DNA from: Streptomyces sp. NBC_01255 | GTDB taxonomy: Bacteria; Actinomycetota; Actinomycetes; Streptomycetales; Streptomycetaceae | Assembly: GCF_036226445.1 (NCBI RefSeq) | Contig: NZ_CP108474.1 | Span: forward strand, 1,302,001-1,366,000 | DNA: 64,000 bases | Direction: 5' to 3' | In this document: positions 15,134 to 23,642 of the stretch, piece after piece | How the letters are laid out: every line of letters starts with the position of its first letter | How positions within the stretch are numbered: the first letter of the stretch is position 1 | The notes under the pieces: model-generated | Told to the model about the DNA's origin: nothing | Databases searched by the model: none | The model's input: only the letters and a program-made list of their open reading frames with translations | Made by a program: the position numbers and the translations under genes

Positions 15134-17053
15134 TCAGCGTTTAATGCGTCCTCGTACGGCAAGGACGGCAAGGGCCAGGAGAGTGGGTTCCAAGAGGCGG
15201 GAGGTCATCTCGATGTAGGTGCCGGCAGTGGTGAGGTTCTGCCCCGTGGATCGGAACACCACCGAATTGACGGCGACGCGGGCCGCCTTCTCTGCGCGCT
15301 TCCAGGTCATGCGTTGATGCCAGTCGCCGGTCAGGGCAGGGTCGGGGGCTTTGGTTTTGAGGGCGATCTTGCCGTGAGTGAGAGTTCCGGTGGTGGCGGG
15401 ATCGGGATCGTGAGTGGGCAGACCGAAGCCCATGAGGAGCAGCACGGTCAGGGACATGGCGGCAAGCAGCCAGGCGAAGGCGCGGGACGAGCGCAAACCG
15501 TAGCCGGAGAGCAGCCAGTAGCCCCACAGCAGGCTGCGTTCGCCGCGCGGGGTGCCGGTGCGGTCGTGGCGGCGCATCTCCATTTCGCCGTAGTAGAAGT
15601 CCGCGGCGCCCGGCTCGTTTTTGCCGTCCTCGAACGCCTTGCGCAATTGCCGGTAGACCGCAGCCACGTCTTCCGGGTCGGGGGTGAGGTCGGGGTCGGG
15701 GTGGTGTGGCCCGGTACGCCATAGACGGGGTGAAGGCGTGTGGTCCGGGGCCAGGGCGGGCTGGCCAGCGGTCTGGGCTCGCCAGTGGTGTTCCTCGGCC
15801 AGGGTGCGCCGGCGGGTCCACCTGTATGGCCACATGCGGCGGCGGTGGGGGCCGGTTGGGGTGGGGGCGAAGGCGCAGCGGCCTTCCAGCCGGAGCTGGT
15901 CGAGGTGGAAGGCACCGGAGAACAGACAGTCGGTCAGGTCCGTATCGGTGAGAACGAGGTGCGCGGCGTCCACGCCTTGCAGCGAGGCTATTCGTACCCG
16001 GGACAAGAGGCCATCCAGCAGGCACTCACCCGGCGCGCCTCCGTCGGCGAAGGGAGCAGGGTGTGCGGTGACGGCCACGGGAGAGGACAGGACCGCGTGG
16101 CTGAGGTCCACTGTGGCGTAGCGCAGGCGCAGGATCGCCGTCGATTCCCACCGGGTCCGCTGACACTCCAGGCGGCGCGCGGCGATCTCCAGGGTCACCG
16201 GGCTGCTGAACACTGCCCCGGACAGCACTACCGTCCCGTCGCATACCAGCGGCCCAAGGTTGGCCGCTCGCTCGAAAGCCGCCTGCTCGAACGAGACGTC
16301 GCTCTTGAAGGTCGCCGAGCCGAACCACGTGTTGGCCGCGAAGGTCGCGTCCATGAATAGGGCGTCGCCCTCGAAGGTGGTCGAGCCGAAATTGACGTTG
16401 TCCTTGAAGGTCGCCATGAGGAACCCGGCGTCGCCCTCGAAGGTCGCCGACTGGAACCCGGCGTGGCCCTCGAAGGTCGTCAGGCCGAACTCGGCGCGGC
16501 CTTTGAAGGTCGCCGACTCGAAGTCCGCTGAGCCGAACCCGGCGCTGCCCACCTCGAAGGTCGCCTGGCCGAACGTGGCGATGTCCTCGAAGGTCGTCAG
16601 ACCGAACTCGGCGCGGCCCTTGAAGGTCGCCGACTCGAAGTTGGCGTCGCCCTTGAAAGTCGCGCGGTCGAACAGGCAATGGTCACCCTTGAAAGTCGCC
16701 GAACCGAACGCAGCGCTGCCCTCGAAAAACGTCGAGCCGAACAAGGCACAGTCCTCGAAGGTCGCCGACTCGAACTGGGCATGGCCGAGGCGGGGGTGTC
16801 CGGTGCCAGGGTCGCGGAGGGCGTTGAGGAGGGCATTGAGAAGGGGTTCGGTGAAGGGGGTGCCGCGGTGGTCGATGGCGGCGCCGGGGTTCAGGCTGAC
16901 CAGGTAGGCTGCACGGTCGGTGTCGGCGATGTGGGCGAAGCACGCGGTGAAGCCGGGGACGAGTCTGCCGCGGCAACCGACGGGGTTGGAGGGTTGCTCA
17001 CCGCAGTGCGGCCAGGACGGCGCCCCGGGCATGGAGGGTGGGGGTGTGCTCAT
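15134..17053 (-). CDS. Pentapeptide-repeat membrane protein
   Basis: The protein has 639 residues from ATG 17053 (GGAG 9 nt upstream). Residues about 90-280 are pentapeptide repeats of the A(T/D)FxG-x-A-x-F type (FESATFKGRAEFGLTTFEG), which fold as a right-handed quadrilateral beta-helix. Further repeat-like strands follow to about 400. After a basic proline-rich linker comes a conserved AVYRQLRKAFEDGKNEPGA / FYYGEMEMRR block. Then membrane helices follow (AFAWLLAAMSLTVLLLMGFG and LLEPTLLALAVLAVRG). This combination is known in actinobacterial membrane proteins of unknown role; the DNA encoding the repeats is itself internally repetitive (about 16370-16770). Confidence 0.8.
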   Translation of the reverse strand: MSTPPPSMPGAPSWPHCGEQPSNPVGCRGRLVPGFTACFAHIADTDRAAYLVSLNPGAAIDHRGTPFTEPLLNALLNALRDPGTGHPRLGHAQFESATFEDCALFGSTFFEGSAAFGSATFKGDHCLFDRATFKGDANFESATFKGRAEFGLTTFEDIATFGQATFEVGSAGFGSADFESATFKGRAEFGLTTFEGHAGFQSATFEGDAGFLMATFKDNVNFGSTTFEGDALFMDATFAANTWFGSATFKSDVSFEQAAFERAANLGPLVCDGTVVLSGAVFSSPVTLEIAARRLECQRTRWESTAILRLRYATVDLSHAVLSSPVAVTAHPAPFADGGAPGECLLDGLLSRVRIASLQGVDAAHLVLTDTDLTDCLFSGAFHLDQLRLEGRCAFAPTPTGPHRRRMWPYRWTRRRTLAEEHHWRAQTAGQPALAPDHTPSPRLWRTGPHHPDPDLTPDPEDVAAVYRQLRKAFEDGKNEPGAADFYYGEMEMRRHDRTGTPRGERSLLWGYWLLSGYGLRSSRAFAWLLAAMSLTVLLLMGFGLPTHDPDPATTGTLTHGKIALKTKAPDPALTGDWHQRMTWKRAEKAARVAVNSVVFRSTGQNLTTAGTYIEMTSRLLEPTLLALAVLAVRGRIKR

Positions 17054-17196
17054 GCGTGTCGGCTCCGTGGTGTTTCTGGCGGCAGGGGGCAACGGCGGGG
17101 GTGTGCGGCTGTTCTCGAGTCAGGGCCTGCCGCTGCGGAAAGGGGGTGCACGCCATGTAGGGATCCTCGTCCGATTCCCCGCAGCAGCAGTTCGTC

Positions 17197-17406
17197 CTAG
17201 TAGGCGGTCCAGGCATCTGCGCACTGCCGGCTGGACGGGGACGGCCTCTTGGCGCGGGCGCAGAACTCGGCGAAGATCGTATCCGGTTCGGCCAAGCGTC
17301 GGCGCTGTTCCGCCCGCGGATCGTTGCGGGCACGTACCCGCTCGAAGTCTTCGATGCTGCGAGCGCGGGCGAGTTCACTGATGTCGTAGGCGATGTGACG
17401 CAGCAT
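17197..17406 (-). CDS. Small unknown ORF
   Basis: The ORF has 69 codons from ATG 17406 with clear high-GC3 coding bias; the frame also continues upstream without a good start. The product (MLRHIAYDISELARARSIED, then a basic helix and TIFAEFCARAKRPSPSSRQC) matches no family I recognise. It lies between the pentapeptide gene and the dispersed repeat at 17459. It may be the remaining C-terminal end of a longer lost gene. Confidence 0.35.
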   Translation of the reverse strand: MLRHIAYDISELARARSIEDFERVRARNDPRAEQRRRLAEPDTIFAEFCARAKRPSPSSRQCADAWTAY

Positions 17407-17458
17407 GGCCGCCACCCGCGCAGACCAACCACCACTGGGCGCCGAGCACTCTGAGGGA

Positions 17459-17600
17459 GTGCCACCTTCGTGAGATTGAACCGGGTGCCATCGCTGTGAG
17501 ACAGCTTGAAGGCAGCTGGTCAGAAGCCTGGCCTGTGCCACGAAGCACGAGACCCTACACATCCAATCGAGTCGTTTGACATCGAACCCAGCCGTTTCGA
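17459..17600 (+). repeat. Dispersed repeat, copy A
   Basis: This copy aligns by eye with 42187-42330 along its length (GTGCCAC...CGTGAGA...GTGAG.CAGC...CCTGTGCCACGA...CATCCAATC...CGTTTGACATCGA.CCCAG). Its right part (17560-17600) matches the reverse complement of 45349-45390 at about 37 of 42 bases. It is non-coding and contains a TTTGACA element. Confidence 0.6.
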
Positions 17601-17809
17601 CTTCTCTGACAGTGAATCTAGTCGTGAGGGCTGAGCAGGCTGGGGGTGCCGTATGTCGGTATCGGCTGAGGCCATCCTGTGACTGCGGATAGCGCCGACG
17701 GGCAGCCACGATCCGCGGGCGCTTCCGGAAGGTCGCGTAAGCCCGCGATCTGCCGACTCTGGTGTGGCCGGCGGGATTGCTGATGAGGGAGCAGCGTTCC
17801 GAGTCTGCG

Positions 17810-18793
17810 CTATCGGGGGATGGTGACCAGGATGCGGCCGTGGCCACCGCCGGCGTCGACGTGGTCGTGGGCCTTGGCGATGTCGTCCAGCGCGTAGCGC
17901 TCGCGGACGTCGACGGTGAGTGCGCCGACGGCGGCTGCGGAGGTGAGGTCGCGGGCGGCCTGGCGCTTGGCCTCGGCAGGGAAGTCGTCGCTGCCGAGCA
18001 GCCGCAGGGTGACGTTGTTGAACAGCAGGGGCCAGAAACGGATCTCGGTGCGGTCCGCGCGGGTGGCGTAGGCGGCGATGACGGCCTCGTTGGCGGCGAC
18101 GGCGTTGTCGAGGTCGGCGTTGTCGGACAGCGCGACCTCGATGATCCGGTCGACGCCGCGCGACGCGTACGAGCGGATGGCAGCGGCGGGGTCGCCGGTG
18201 TCCAGGGCGACGGCGTGGGAGACGACGGCCGGGTCGACGCGCTCGAGGTCCGCGGTTCGGCGGACGGTGGCGATCACGGTGGCGCCGGCCCAGTGGGCGA
18301 GTTGGGCGGCCAGGGAGCCGACGCCGCCGAGAACTCCGTGGACCAGGACCAGTTGGCCGTCGACCGGGCCGTCGGCGAAGACGGTGCGGTGGGCGGTGAT
18401 ACCGGGGATGCCGAGGCTCGCGCCCAGATCGTCGCCGAGGTGGTCGGGTAGCGGGACGGCCAGATCCGCAGGGACGACGGTGTACTGGGCGGCGGTGCCG
18501 AAGGGGCGGTAGGACTGGGCCCCGTACACCCAGACCCGTTGCCCGACGCGGCGGGCGTCGACTCCGGTGCCCACGGCGTCGATGACTCCGGCGGCGTCGC
18601 TGTGCGGGATCACCCGCGGGTAGGGCATGGACGAGCCGAGCCAGCCGCGCCGCTTTTTGGTGTCGCCGGGGTTGACGCCCGAGACGGTGACACGGACGCG
18701 GACCTCGCCAGGACCGGGGATGGGATCAGGAAGTTCGCCGACGTGCAGGACATCGGCGGCGGGCCCCTGGTCGTCGTACCAGGAAGCAAGCAT
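17810..18793 (-). CDS. NADPH:quinone oxidoreductase-type MDR dehydrogenase
   Basis: The protein has 327 residues from ATG 18793, with GGAGG 7 nt upstream. It has the medium-chain dehydrogenase/reductase layout without catalytic zinc cysteines: N-terminal GroES-like domain (VRVRVTVSGVNPGDTKKR, IPHSDAAGVIDAVGTGV) and a Rossmann domain with the nucleotide motif VHGVLGGVGSLAAQLA. The C-terminus ends HGRILVTIP. It would reduce quinones or enones with NADPH in the cytosol. The padR gene ends about 20 nt upstream on the same strand, so the two form an operon likely controlled by PadR. Confidence 0.9.
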   Translation of the reverse strand: MLASWYDDQGPAADVLHVGELPDPIPGPGEVRVRVTVSGVNPGDTKKRRGWLGSSMPYPRVIPHSDAAGVIDAVGTGVDARRVGQRVWVYGAQSYRPFGTAAQYTVVPADLAVPLPDHLGDDLGASLGIPGITAHRTVFADGPVDGQLVLVHGVLGGVGSLAAQLAHWAGATVIATVRRTADLERVDPAVVSHAVALDTGDPAAAIRSYASRGVDRIIEVALSDNADLDNAVAANEAVIAAYATRADRTEIRFWPLLFNNVTLRLLGSDDFPAEAKRQAARDLTSAAAVGALTVDVRERYALDDIAKAHDHVDAGGGHGRILVTIPR

Positions 18794-18813
18794 GGAGATA
18801 CCTCCGTGTGCGG

Positions 18814-19392
18814 TCAGCCCGCGGGAGCGGCGGGCGCATGCGGATCGCTGTCGTTGCATCCGGTGTCGAATGCGGGCGGTGTCTCGCCGAGGGTCTCGCG
18901 CAGCCAGGTCCGTTCGGCGCGGCTGGTGGCGCGGGCGGTGAGCAGCATGCCGCGCCGGTAGGGGTCGGCGATCTCTTCGGCACGCAGGGGCCGGTCGTCG
19001 TCGTAGAAGAAGCTCGCCGGTTCTTCCAGGAACTCCAGCCGTCTGCGCAGCACCGCGTGCTGTTCGGCCACGTCGGGCAGGTGGGAGAGGAATGCCAGGA
19101 CGATGTAGAACCGGGTGAAGTCGGTGATCTCGTGGTCGGCGGGCTTGCGCAGGCGCTGAAGCATGTCGGCCCGCCCGGCCGGGGTCAGGCTGAGCACGTA
19201 CCGGGCCGCCCCCGCGGCCGGGTCGGCGCGCCGCTCGATCAAGCCCGCCTTGGTCAGACGGTTGATCGCCGGATACAGGCTGCCGTCGCTGACCGGCCGA
19301 GTGTAGCCGGTCAGCTGTGAGACGCGGCGGCGCAGCTCGTGTCCGGGCATGGGTCCCTCGGCCAGGAAACCGAGTATCGCGAGTTCGAGCAT
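18814..19392 (-). CDS. PadR-family transcriptional regulator
   Basis: The protein has 192 residues from ATG 19392. The alternative ATG at 19416 would lie inside the operator, so it was not used. The N-terminal winged helix (MLELAILGFLAEGPMPGHEL, SDGSLYPAINRLTKAGLIER) is the PadR signature, and the C-terminal helices form the dimer region. PadR proteins repress detoxification genes and release DNA on binding phenolic or other small ligands. A perfect 12-bp inverted repeat lies 22 bp upstream, between this gene and the divergent SnoaL-like gene. It can control both transcription units. Confidence 0.9.
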   Translation of the reverse strand: MLELAILGFLAEGPMPGHELRRRVSQLTGYTRPVSDGSLYPAINRLTKAGLIERRADPAAGAARYVLSLTPAGRADMLQRLRKPADHEITDFTRFYIVLAFLSHLPDVAEQHAVLRRRLEFLEEPASFFYDDDRPLRAEEIADPYRRGMLLTARATSRAERTWLRETLGETPPAFDTGCNDSDPHAPAAPAG

Positions 19393-19414
19393 GAGTCCAT
19401 CTTCGCATGACTGC

Positions 19415-19442
19415 ATCGAATCGATGTAAACATCGATTCGAT
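19415..19442. promoter_or_regulatory. PadR operator candidate
   Basis: ATCGAATCGATG (19415-19426) and CATCGATTCGAT (19431-19442) are perfect 12-bp arms around TAAA. The site sits in the divergent promoter region of padR and the SnoaL-like gene. The inner ATGTAAACAT resembles the ATGT-N-ACAT half-sites reported for PadR-type repressors. Confidence 0.75.
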
Positions 19443-19489
19443 GTTACGCTCCTGGACATCACCCATCGTCTTTGGAGAGGCACAGCACG

Positions 19490-19909
19490 ATGCCGGCGCA
19501 GTCCAGCGAGTCAGTGATGAACCGCTTCGTCGAGTTCATCAACACGGGCGACGAGGGTCTCGCTCGCGAGGTCATTTCTCCGGACGCGGTGTTCCACGCA
19601 CCCAGTCACCCGGAACCGCTGCGGGGGCCCGAGGGGTACATGGAAGTCCTCGGGATGATGCGCAGCGGCTTCCCGGACGTCCAGTGGACGCTGGAGGAGA
19701 CGGTCACCGAAGGCGACACGGTCGCCGCGCGGTTCACCATGCGGGGAACCCACGACGGTGAATTCTTCGGGGTCCCCGCGAGCGGCAACAAGATCTCGGT
19801 GCAGGCCATGAACTTCTACTATCTGGCCGACGGCCGGATCGTCGGCGAACGCGGTCAGCCCGACCTCCTCGGCGTGATGCTGCAGATCGGTGCCGTACCG
19901 GCGCCATGA
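19490..19909 (+). CDS. SnoaL-like ester cyclase / NTF2-fold protein
   Basis: The protein has 139 residues from ATG 19490, with GGAGAGG upstream. It has the SnoaL-like fold signature: helix VMNRFVEFINTGDEGLAREV, strand AVFHAPSHPEPLRGPEGYME, VQWTLEETVTEGDTVAARF, GTHDGEFFGVPASGNKIS, and the end VGERGQPDLLGVMLQIG. Family members include polyketide cyclases and many uncharacterised small-molecule-binding proteins. Divergent from padR and next to a quinone reductase, it probably belongs to the same detoxification response (inference). Confidence 0.85.
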   Translation: MPAQSSESVMNRFVEFINTGDEGLAREVISPDAVFHAPSHPEPLRGPEGYMEVLGMMRSGFPDVQWTLEETVTEGDTVAARFTMRGTHDGEFFGVPASGNKISVQAMNFYYLADGRIVGERGQPDLLGVMLQIGAVPAP

Positions 19910-20025
19910 ACCCAGGCGGGCTGCGTACCTTCTTTCGCGCGGAAATACCGCCGTCGGGAAGGGCCCGTACGTCGCCATGGCGGAGGGCGAAGGCACACAC
20001 GGGGATGCGGGCGCCCGGCGCGGGT

Positions 20026-20243
20026 TCACCGCAAGAGGTCGGTCTTCTTCGAGTAGCCGGCGGCGGCGCCCACAGAGACAGCGTTGGCGGTGACAATCAC
20101 GGCGATGGCCAGCCACGATGCCGCACCAAGGCGCTGGTCCAGGACGAGTACGCCGATCAGAGCGGCGAACACCGGGTTGACGCTCATGAAGATCCCGAAG
20201 AAGCGGGCGGGGACCCGGCGCAGCGCGAGCAGGTCGGCGAGAA
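20026..20243 (-). pseudogene. EamA/DMT-family transporter, C-terminal remnant
   Basis: Only the last two or so membrane helices remain (RRVPARFFGIFMSVNPVFAA, LIGVLVLDQRLGA, WLAIAVIVTANAVS). The sequence upstream switches abruptly to a LysR-like fragment in the other orientation near 20244. A full DMT transporter has ten helices, so this is a truncated relic. Confidence 0.75.
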
Positions 20244-20248
20244 ACGGC

Positions 20249-20410
20249 CATCTCATCCGCCACAACACCCCCACCGGCGGCCTCGCCGAGGGCCTGTGCG
20301 ACCTGGCCGTCCTCCGAACCCCCTGCGACACCCGCCGCTACGCCCACGCCCTCGTCGGCCACGAACGCCGCTACGTCGCCCTCGCCTCCGACGACCCATG
20401 GGCCAAGCGA
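20249..20410 (+). pseudogene. LysR-type substrate-binding domain remnant
   Basis: About 54 codons (GGLAEGLCDLAVLRTPCDTR, YAHALVGHERRYVALASDDP) resemble the effector domain of actinobacterial LysR regulators. There is no HTH part and no C-terminus. It is wedged between the EamA relic and the IS5-type transposase relic. Confidence 0.55.
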
Positions 20411-20806
20411 CGGTCAGGGCACCCCGCTCGCCGTGTCCCTGACCGGCGCAAACCGCAACGACGTCACTCGACTGTTGCCCTTGCTCGCGAAGGTTCCGGC
20501 TGTTGCCAGCCTGGTCGGCCGCGCTGCCGCCCCGACATGCTGCTGGCCGACCACGGCTACGACCACGGCAACTTCCGCCACCTCGTCTGGGCCCAGGGTG
20601 TAAACCGGTGATCGCCCGCCGCAGTGTCCCCCCATGGCTCCGGCCTCAGAGTGTTCCGATGGGTCGTTGAGCGGACCATCGCCTGGCTCTGCACGGATTC
20701 CGACGCCTACGCGTTCGATGGGAACGACGAGACGACATCCACGAAGCCTTCCTTGGCCTCGCCACCTGCCTCATCACCCACCGACACGTCCAACGCCCTT
20801 GTTAGA
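20411..20806 (+). pseudogene. IS5-family transposase remnant
   Basis: Fragments in three frames together spell the C-terminal half of an IS5-type (IS4/IS5 DDE) transposase: GTPLAVSLTGANRNDVTRLL, then RPDMLLADHGYDHGNFRHLV, then RVFRWVVERTIAWL and finally FLGLATCLITHRHV near the end. At least two frameshifts and an internal stop are needed. The start and terminal repeats are missing. The WVVERT segment is the usual region of the last catalytic glutamate. Confidence 0.75.
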
Positions 20807-21104
20807 CCTCTAAAGGTTGGCGCATGTAGTGCCCGGCGAATTACAGGTGAGGTTGCAGGTCGTCGCTGTGTTGCCTTTCGACGAGCCGTAAGGAAGTGGC
20901 AGCTGAGCTGCAGGTACTCGGCGGGTCCCCGGTTTCGGTAACCGCGGCCCCGTCCCTAAACTGCCGCCGCCTTACACGCCTTCTTCACGGCTTCGTGCCC
21001 CTGAGGAAACAGATCTGCACCGCCCGACGATGCCGATCCTCTAGACGAAGAGGGGAGGCGTCTGGCTTGAAGCTGTTCCACACGAGCGGCGTGAGTGCTG
21101 ATGG
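20807..21104. other. Intergenic, nothing recognised
   Basis: About 300 bp lie between the transposase relic and the stop of the aminotransferase gene. It has no convincing coding bias and no hairpin that I could establish. Confidence 0.4.
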
Positions 21105-22502
21105 TCAGCGGGCGTTGAGGAAATAGCGGTCCGCATCAGTAAGGGCCTGTCCCAACAGATCGACGATGTGGTCGAGTTCGTCACGGGTGGAGATCAGGGG
21201 TGGTGCGATCTGCACGACCGGGTCGCCGCGGTCGTCCGCGCGGGCCAGGAGTCCGAGGCCGCGCATGCGTGCGGGAAGGAACTGCTTGACGAGTTCGTCC
21301 TGGCGCTCAGGGGTGAAGCGTCGGCCGTCCGCTCCGGCGACGAGTTCGAGGGCCCAGAAGAAGCCGTCACCGCGTACGTCGCCCACGATGCTCAGATCGG
21401 TCAGTTCGGCGAGCCGCTTGTGGAGGTGGCCGGTCAGGCCACGGACGTTGTCCAGGACACCGTCTCGTTCGAAGATGTCGAGATTGGTCAGGGCCGTGGC
21501 GGCGGCGACCGGATGCCCGGCGAAGGTCAGCCCGTGCAGAAGGGTCACGCCGTCGTTGAAGAATGGCGCGGAGACCTTGTCGGACACCAGGACGGCGCCG
21601 AGCGCGGCGTAGGACGAGGCGAGGCCCTTGGCTGTGGTGATCATGTCGGGGATCGCGCCGTACTTGCTCACGGCGAAGTATTCGCCGATGCGGCCGAAAC
21701 CGGTGATGACCTCGTCGGCGACCAGGAGGAAACCGTGTCGGTCTGCCATCGCCCGGAGTCCGGCCCAGTAGCCTGCCGGAGGCGTGAAGCAGCCTCCGGA
21801 GTTCTGCACGGGCTCGGCGATGAGCATGGCCACGTTCTCCGGGCCGGCCTCCAGTACCGCCGCTTCGGTTTCGGCCAGCAGCCGCCGGGTGAAGGCGTCC
21901 TCGTCGGTGTCGGTGGTGCGGTAGCGGTTGGTGTTGGGTGCGTGGATGACTTCGAAGGCCGGCGCGCCGAACGGCTCCTTGAGTGCCGGGATCCCCGTGA
22001 GCGCGAGGGCGCCCATGGTCACGCCGTGGTAGGCGGTGCGGCGGGCGATGGCTTTGGTGCGCTGAGGCTGGCCTTGGGCGACGTGGTACATGCGGGCGAG
22101 CTTCCACGCGGACTCCACGGACTCCGAGCCGCCGGAGGTGAAGAACACGCGATTGATTCCGTCGGGTGCCAGAGCGGCGAGCCGCTCGGCCAGCTCGATG
22201 GCGGCGGGGTGCGCGGTGTTCCACAGAGTGCTGAACGGCAGGCGGTTGAGCTGCTGTTCGGCCGTCTTGGCGAACTCGGGGCCGTAGGAGTAGCCGAGCT
22301 GTGCGCAGAACAGGGCGGACAGGCCGTCGATATAGCGGGTTCCGGTCGCGTCGTAGACGTAGACGCCGTCGGCCCGGTCGGGCAGGAACATTCCCTGACC
22401 GCCGCGCAGGCTCGCGTGTTGGCCGAAGTGCAGGAGCAGGTGCTTGCCGGCTGCTTCGCGCAGCCGGTCGGCCTGGTGTGTAGTGGCGAGGTGGTCGGGC
22501 AT
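21105..22502 (-). CDS. Class III pyridoxal-phosphate aminotransferase
   Basis: The protein has 465 residues from ATG 22502, with GGAG 6 nt upstream; the longer frame to 22595 lacks a site. Class III features are present: FTSGGSESVE (cofactor phosphate loop, about 121-130), YHGVTMGALALTG, LIAEPVQNSGG, VADEVITGFGR with D263, and the Schiff-base lysine K292 in TTAKGLASSYAALGAV. The family includes omega-amino acid:pyruvate and diamine aminotransferases that use amines or omega-amino acids. It is the last gene of a leftward operon with a nitrilase and a peptide-type ABC importer. That suggests uptake and breakdown of an amide- or amine-containing compound. Confidence 0.92.
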   Translation of the reverse strand: MPDHLATTHQADRLREAAGKHLLLHFGQHASLRGGQGMFLPDRADGVYVYDATGTRYIDGLSALFCAQLGYSYGPEFAKTAEQQLNRLPFSTLWNTAHPAAIELAERLAALAPDGINRVFFTSGGSESVESAWKLARMYHVAQGQPQRTKAIARRTAYHGVTMGALALTGIPALKEPFGAPAFEVIHAPNTNRYRTTDTDEDAFTRRLLAETEAAVLEAGPENVAMLIAEPVQNSGGCFTPPAGYWAGLRAMADRHGFLLVADEVITGFGRIGEYFAVSKYGAIPDMITTAKGLASSYAALGAVLVSDKVSAPFFNDGVTLLHGLTFAGHPVAAATALTNLDIFERDGVLDNVRGLTGHLHKRLAELTDLSIVGDVRGDGFFWALELVAGADGRRFTPERQDELVKQFLPARMRGLGLLARADDRGDPVVQIAPPLISTRDELDHIVDLLGQALTDADRYFLNAR

Positions 22503-22736
22503 GGTGTTCTCCGGGGAGGTCAGCGGGCACATGAGGGGCAGACGGCAGGCCCGGCGGAGCGACTGGGCGGACCCGGGCGCAATGGGCGGCCACATCTCGT
22601 GAAGCAGCTGCCGACCGCTGGAGCGGTATCTGAACGGCGGCTCGGGGAGGGCTCGGCAACGGAGACTCGGCGCCCGCTGCCGAGCCGGTCGTCAGGCGCC
22701 GGGCTGTCGGTCGCGACCGCGGGACCTCTGGGTGTC
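22503..22736. other. Gap inside the catabolic operon
   Basis: This 234-bp gap lies between nitrilase stop and aminotransferase start. It is GC-rich, with no recognisable gene and no obvious terminator, so read-through or a secondary promoter is possible. Confidence 0.4.
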
Positions 22737-23642
22737 TCAGGCTCCTGTCGATCCGGCCCGGGCGGGATGCAGCGGGCCGAGACCGGTCATGATCTGACCC
22801 TTGTCGTAGCCCTCGGTGGCGGGCGGGAAGGGGGGCGGGGCGTCGCGCAGTTGCTTCCACAGCGGGTTCAGGCCGAGGGTGCCGCGTTCACGGGTGGTGG
22901 CCACGAGGTCGAGGTCGAGGTGGAAGGTGAGGAACTCCTCGCCTGCTCCGCCCTGGGCCAGTACGCGGCCTTCGGGGTCGGTGGCGATGCTGCGGCCGGT
23001 GCCGAAGAGGCCGCCGATGTTCGGGTTGAGGACGTACACCTGGTTGGTGATGGCGTTGGCGCGGGCGAGGACCAGTTCCTGTTCGCGGTCGGAGGTGCGT
23101 GTGTAGGTGGGCTGGATGATGACCTCGGCGCCCATCCAGGCGAGGGTGCGGGAGATCTCCGGTACCCAGCCGTCGTAGCAGATCGCCAGGCCGAAGCGGC
23201 CTACCTGGGGAATGTCGAAGGTGACGTAGGTGTCGCCGGGCACGGAGGTCTCGTACGGCATCCAGGGGAAGATCTTGCGGTACGAGGCCACCACTTCGCC
23301 CTGCGGGGAGATGGCGACGGCCGTGTTGTGGACGCCCTTGGCCGATCGCTCCGGGATGCTGCCGGGGACGATCCACAGCCCGGTGTCGGCCGCGAGCCGG
23401 CACACCGCGTCGGTGGTGGGGCCCGGGATCGGTTCGGCGAGGCGGTCGAGGTAGCCGGCCGGGTGGCGGGCGTCGAAGCTGCCGAAGGCACTCAGGTACA
23501 GCTCGGGGAAGACCACCAGGTCGATGGACGGGGAGAGGGCTTTGAGGGAGCGCACCTCGCGGCTGAACTTCGCGAATGTGGCCTGGGGGTCGCCGGTCAC
23601 GGGTGCGACCTGGGCGAGGGCGACGCCGAGGATTCGGCTCAC
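22737..23642 (-). CDS. Nitrilase-superfamily carbon-nitrogen hydrolase
   Basis: The protein has 301 residues from GTG 23642, with GGAG 7 nt upstream; its start overlaps the ATPase stop (GTGA). The catalytic triad is visible: E47 in VVFPELYLSAFG, K123 in YRKIFPWMPYE, and C155 in LAICYDGWVPE. C-N hydrolases of this group cleave amides, carbamoyl groups or nitriles through a cysteine thioester. The FPW/YET and CYDGWVPEISR pattern matches the amidase-like branch shared with the second copy at 38216-39091. Context suggests it hydrolyses an imported amide whose product goes to the aminotransferase. Confidence 0.9.
   Translation of the reverse strand: MSRILGVALAQVAPVTGDPQATFAKFSREVRSLKALSPSIDLVVFPELYLSAFGSFDARHPAGYLDRLAEPIPGPTTDAVCRLAADTGLWIVPGSIPERSAKGVHNTAVAISPQGEVVASYRKIFPWMPYETSVPGDTYVTFDIPQVGRFGLAICYDGWVPEISRTLAWMGAEVIIQPTYTRTSDREQELVLARANAITNQVYVLNPNIGGLFGTGRSIATDPEGRVLAQGGAGEEFLTFHLDLDLVATTRERGTLGLNPLWKQLRDAPPPFPPATEGYDKGQIMTGLGPLHPARAGSTGA

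Noticed and set aside
17810..19483. 557-residue fusion of upstream sequence with the quinone reductase
   Set aside because: The first 230 residues are a shadow of the PadR gene; ATG 18793 has a strong ribosome site.
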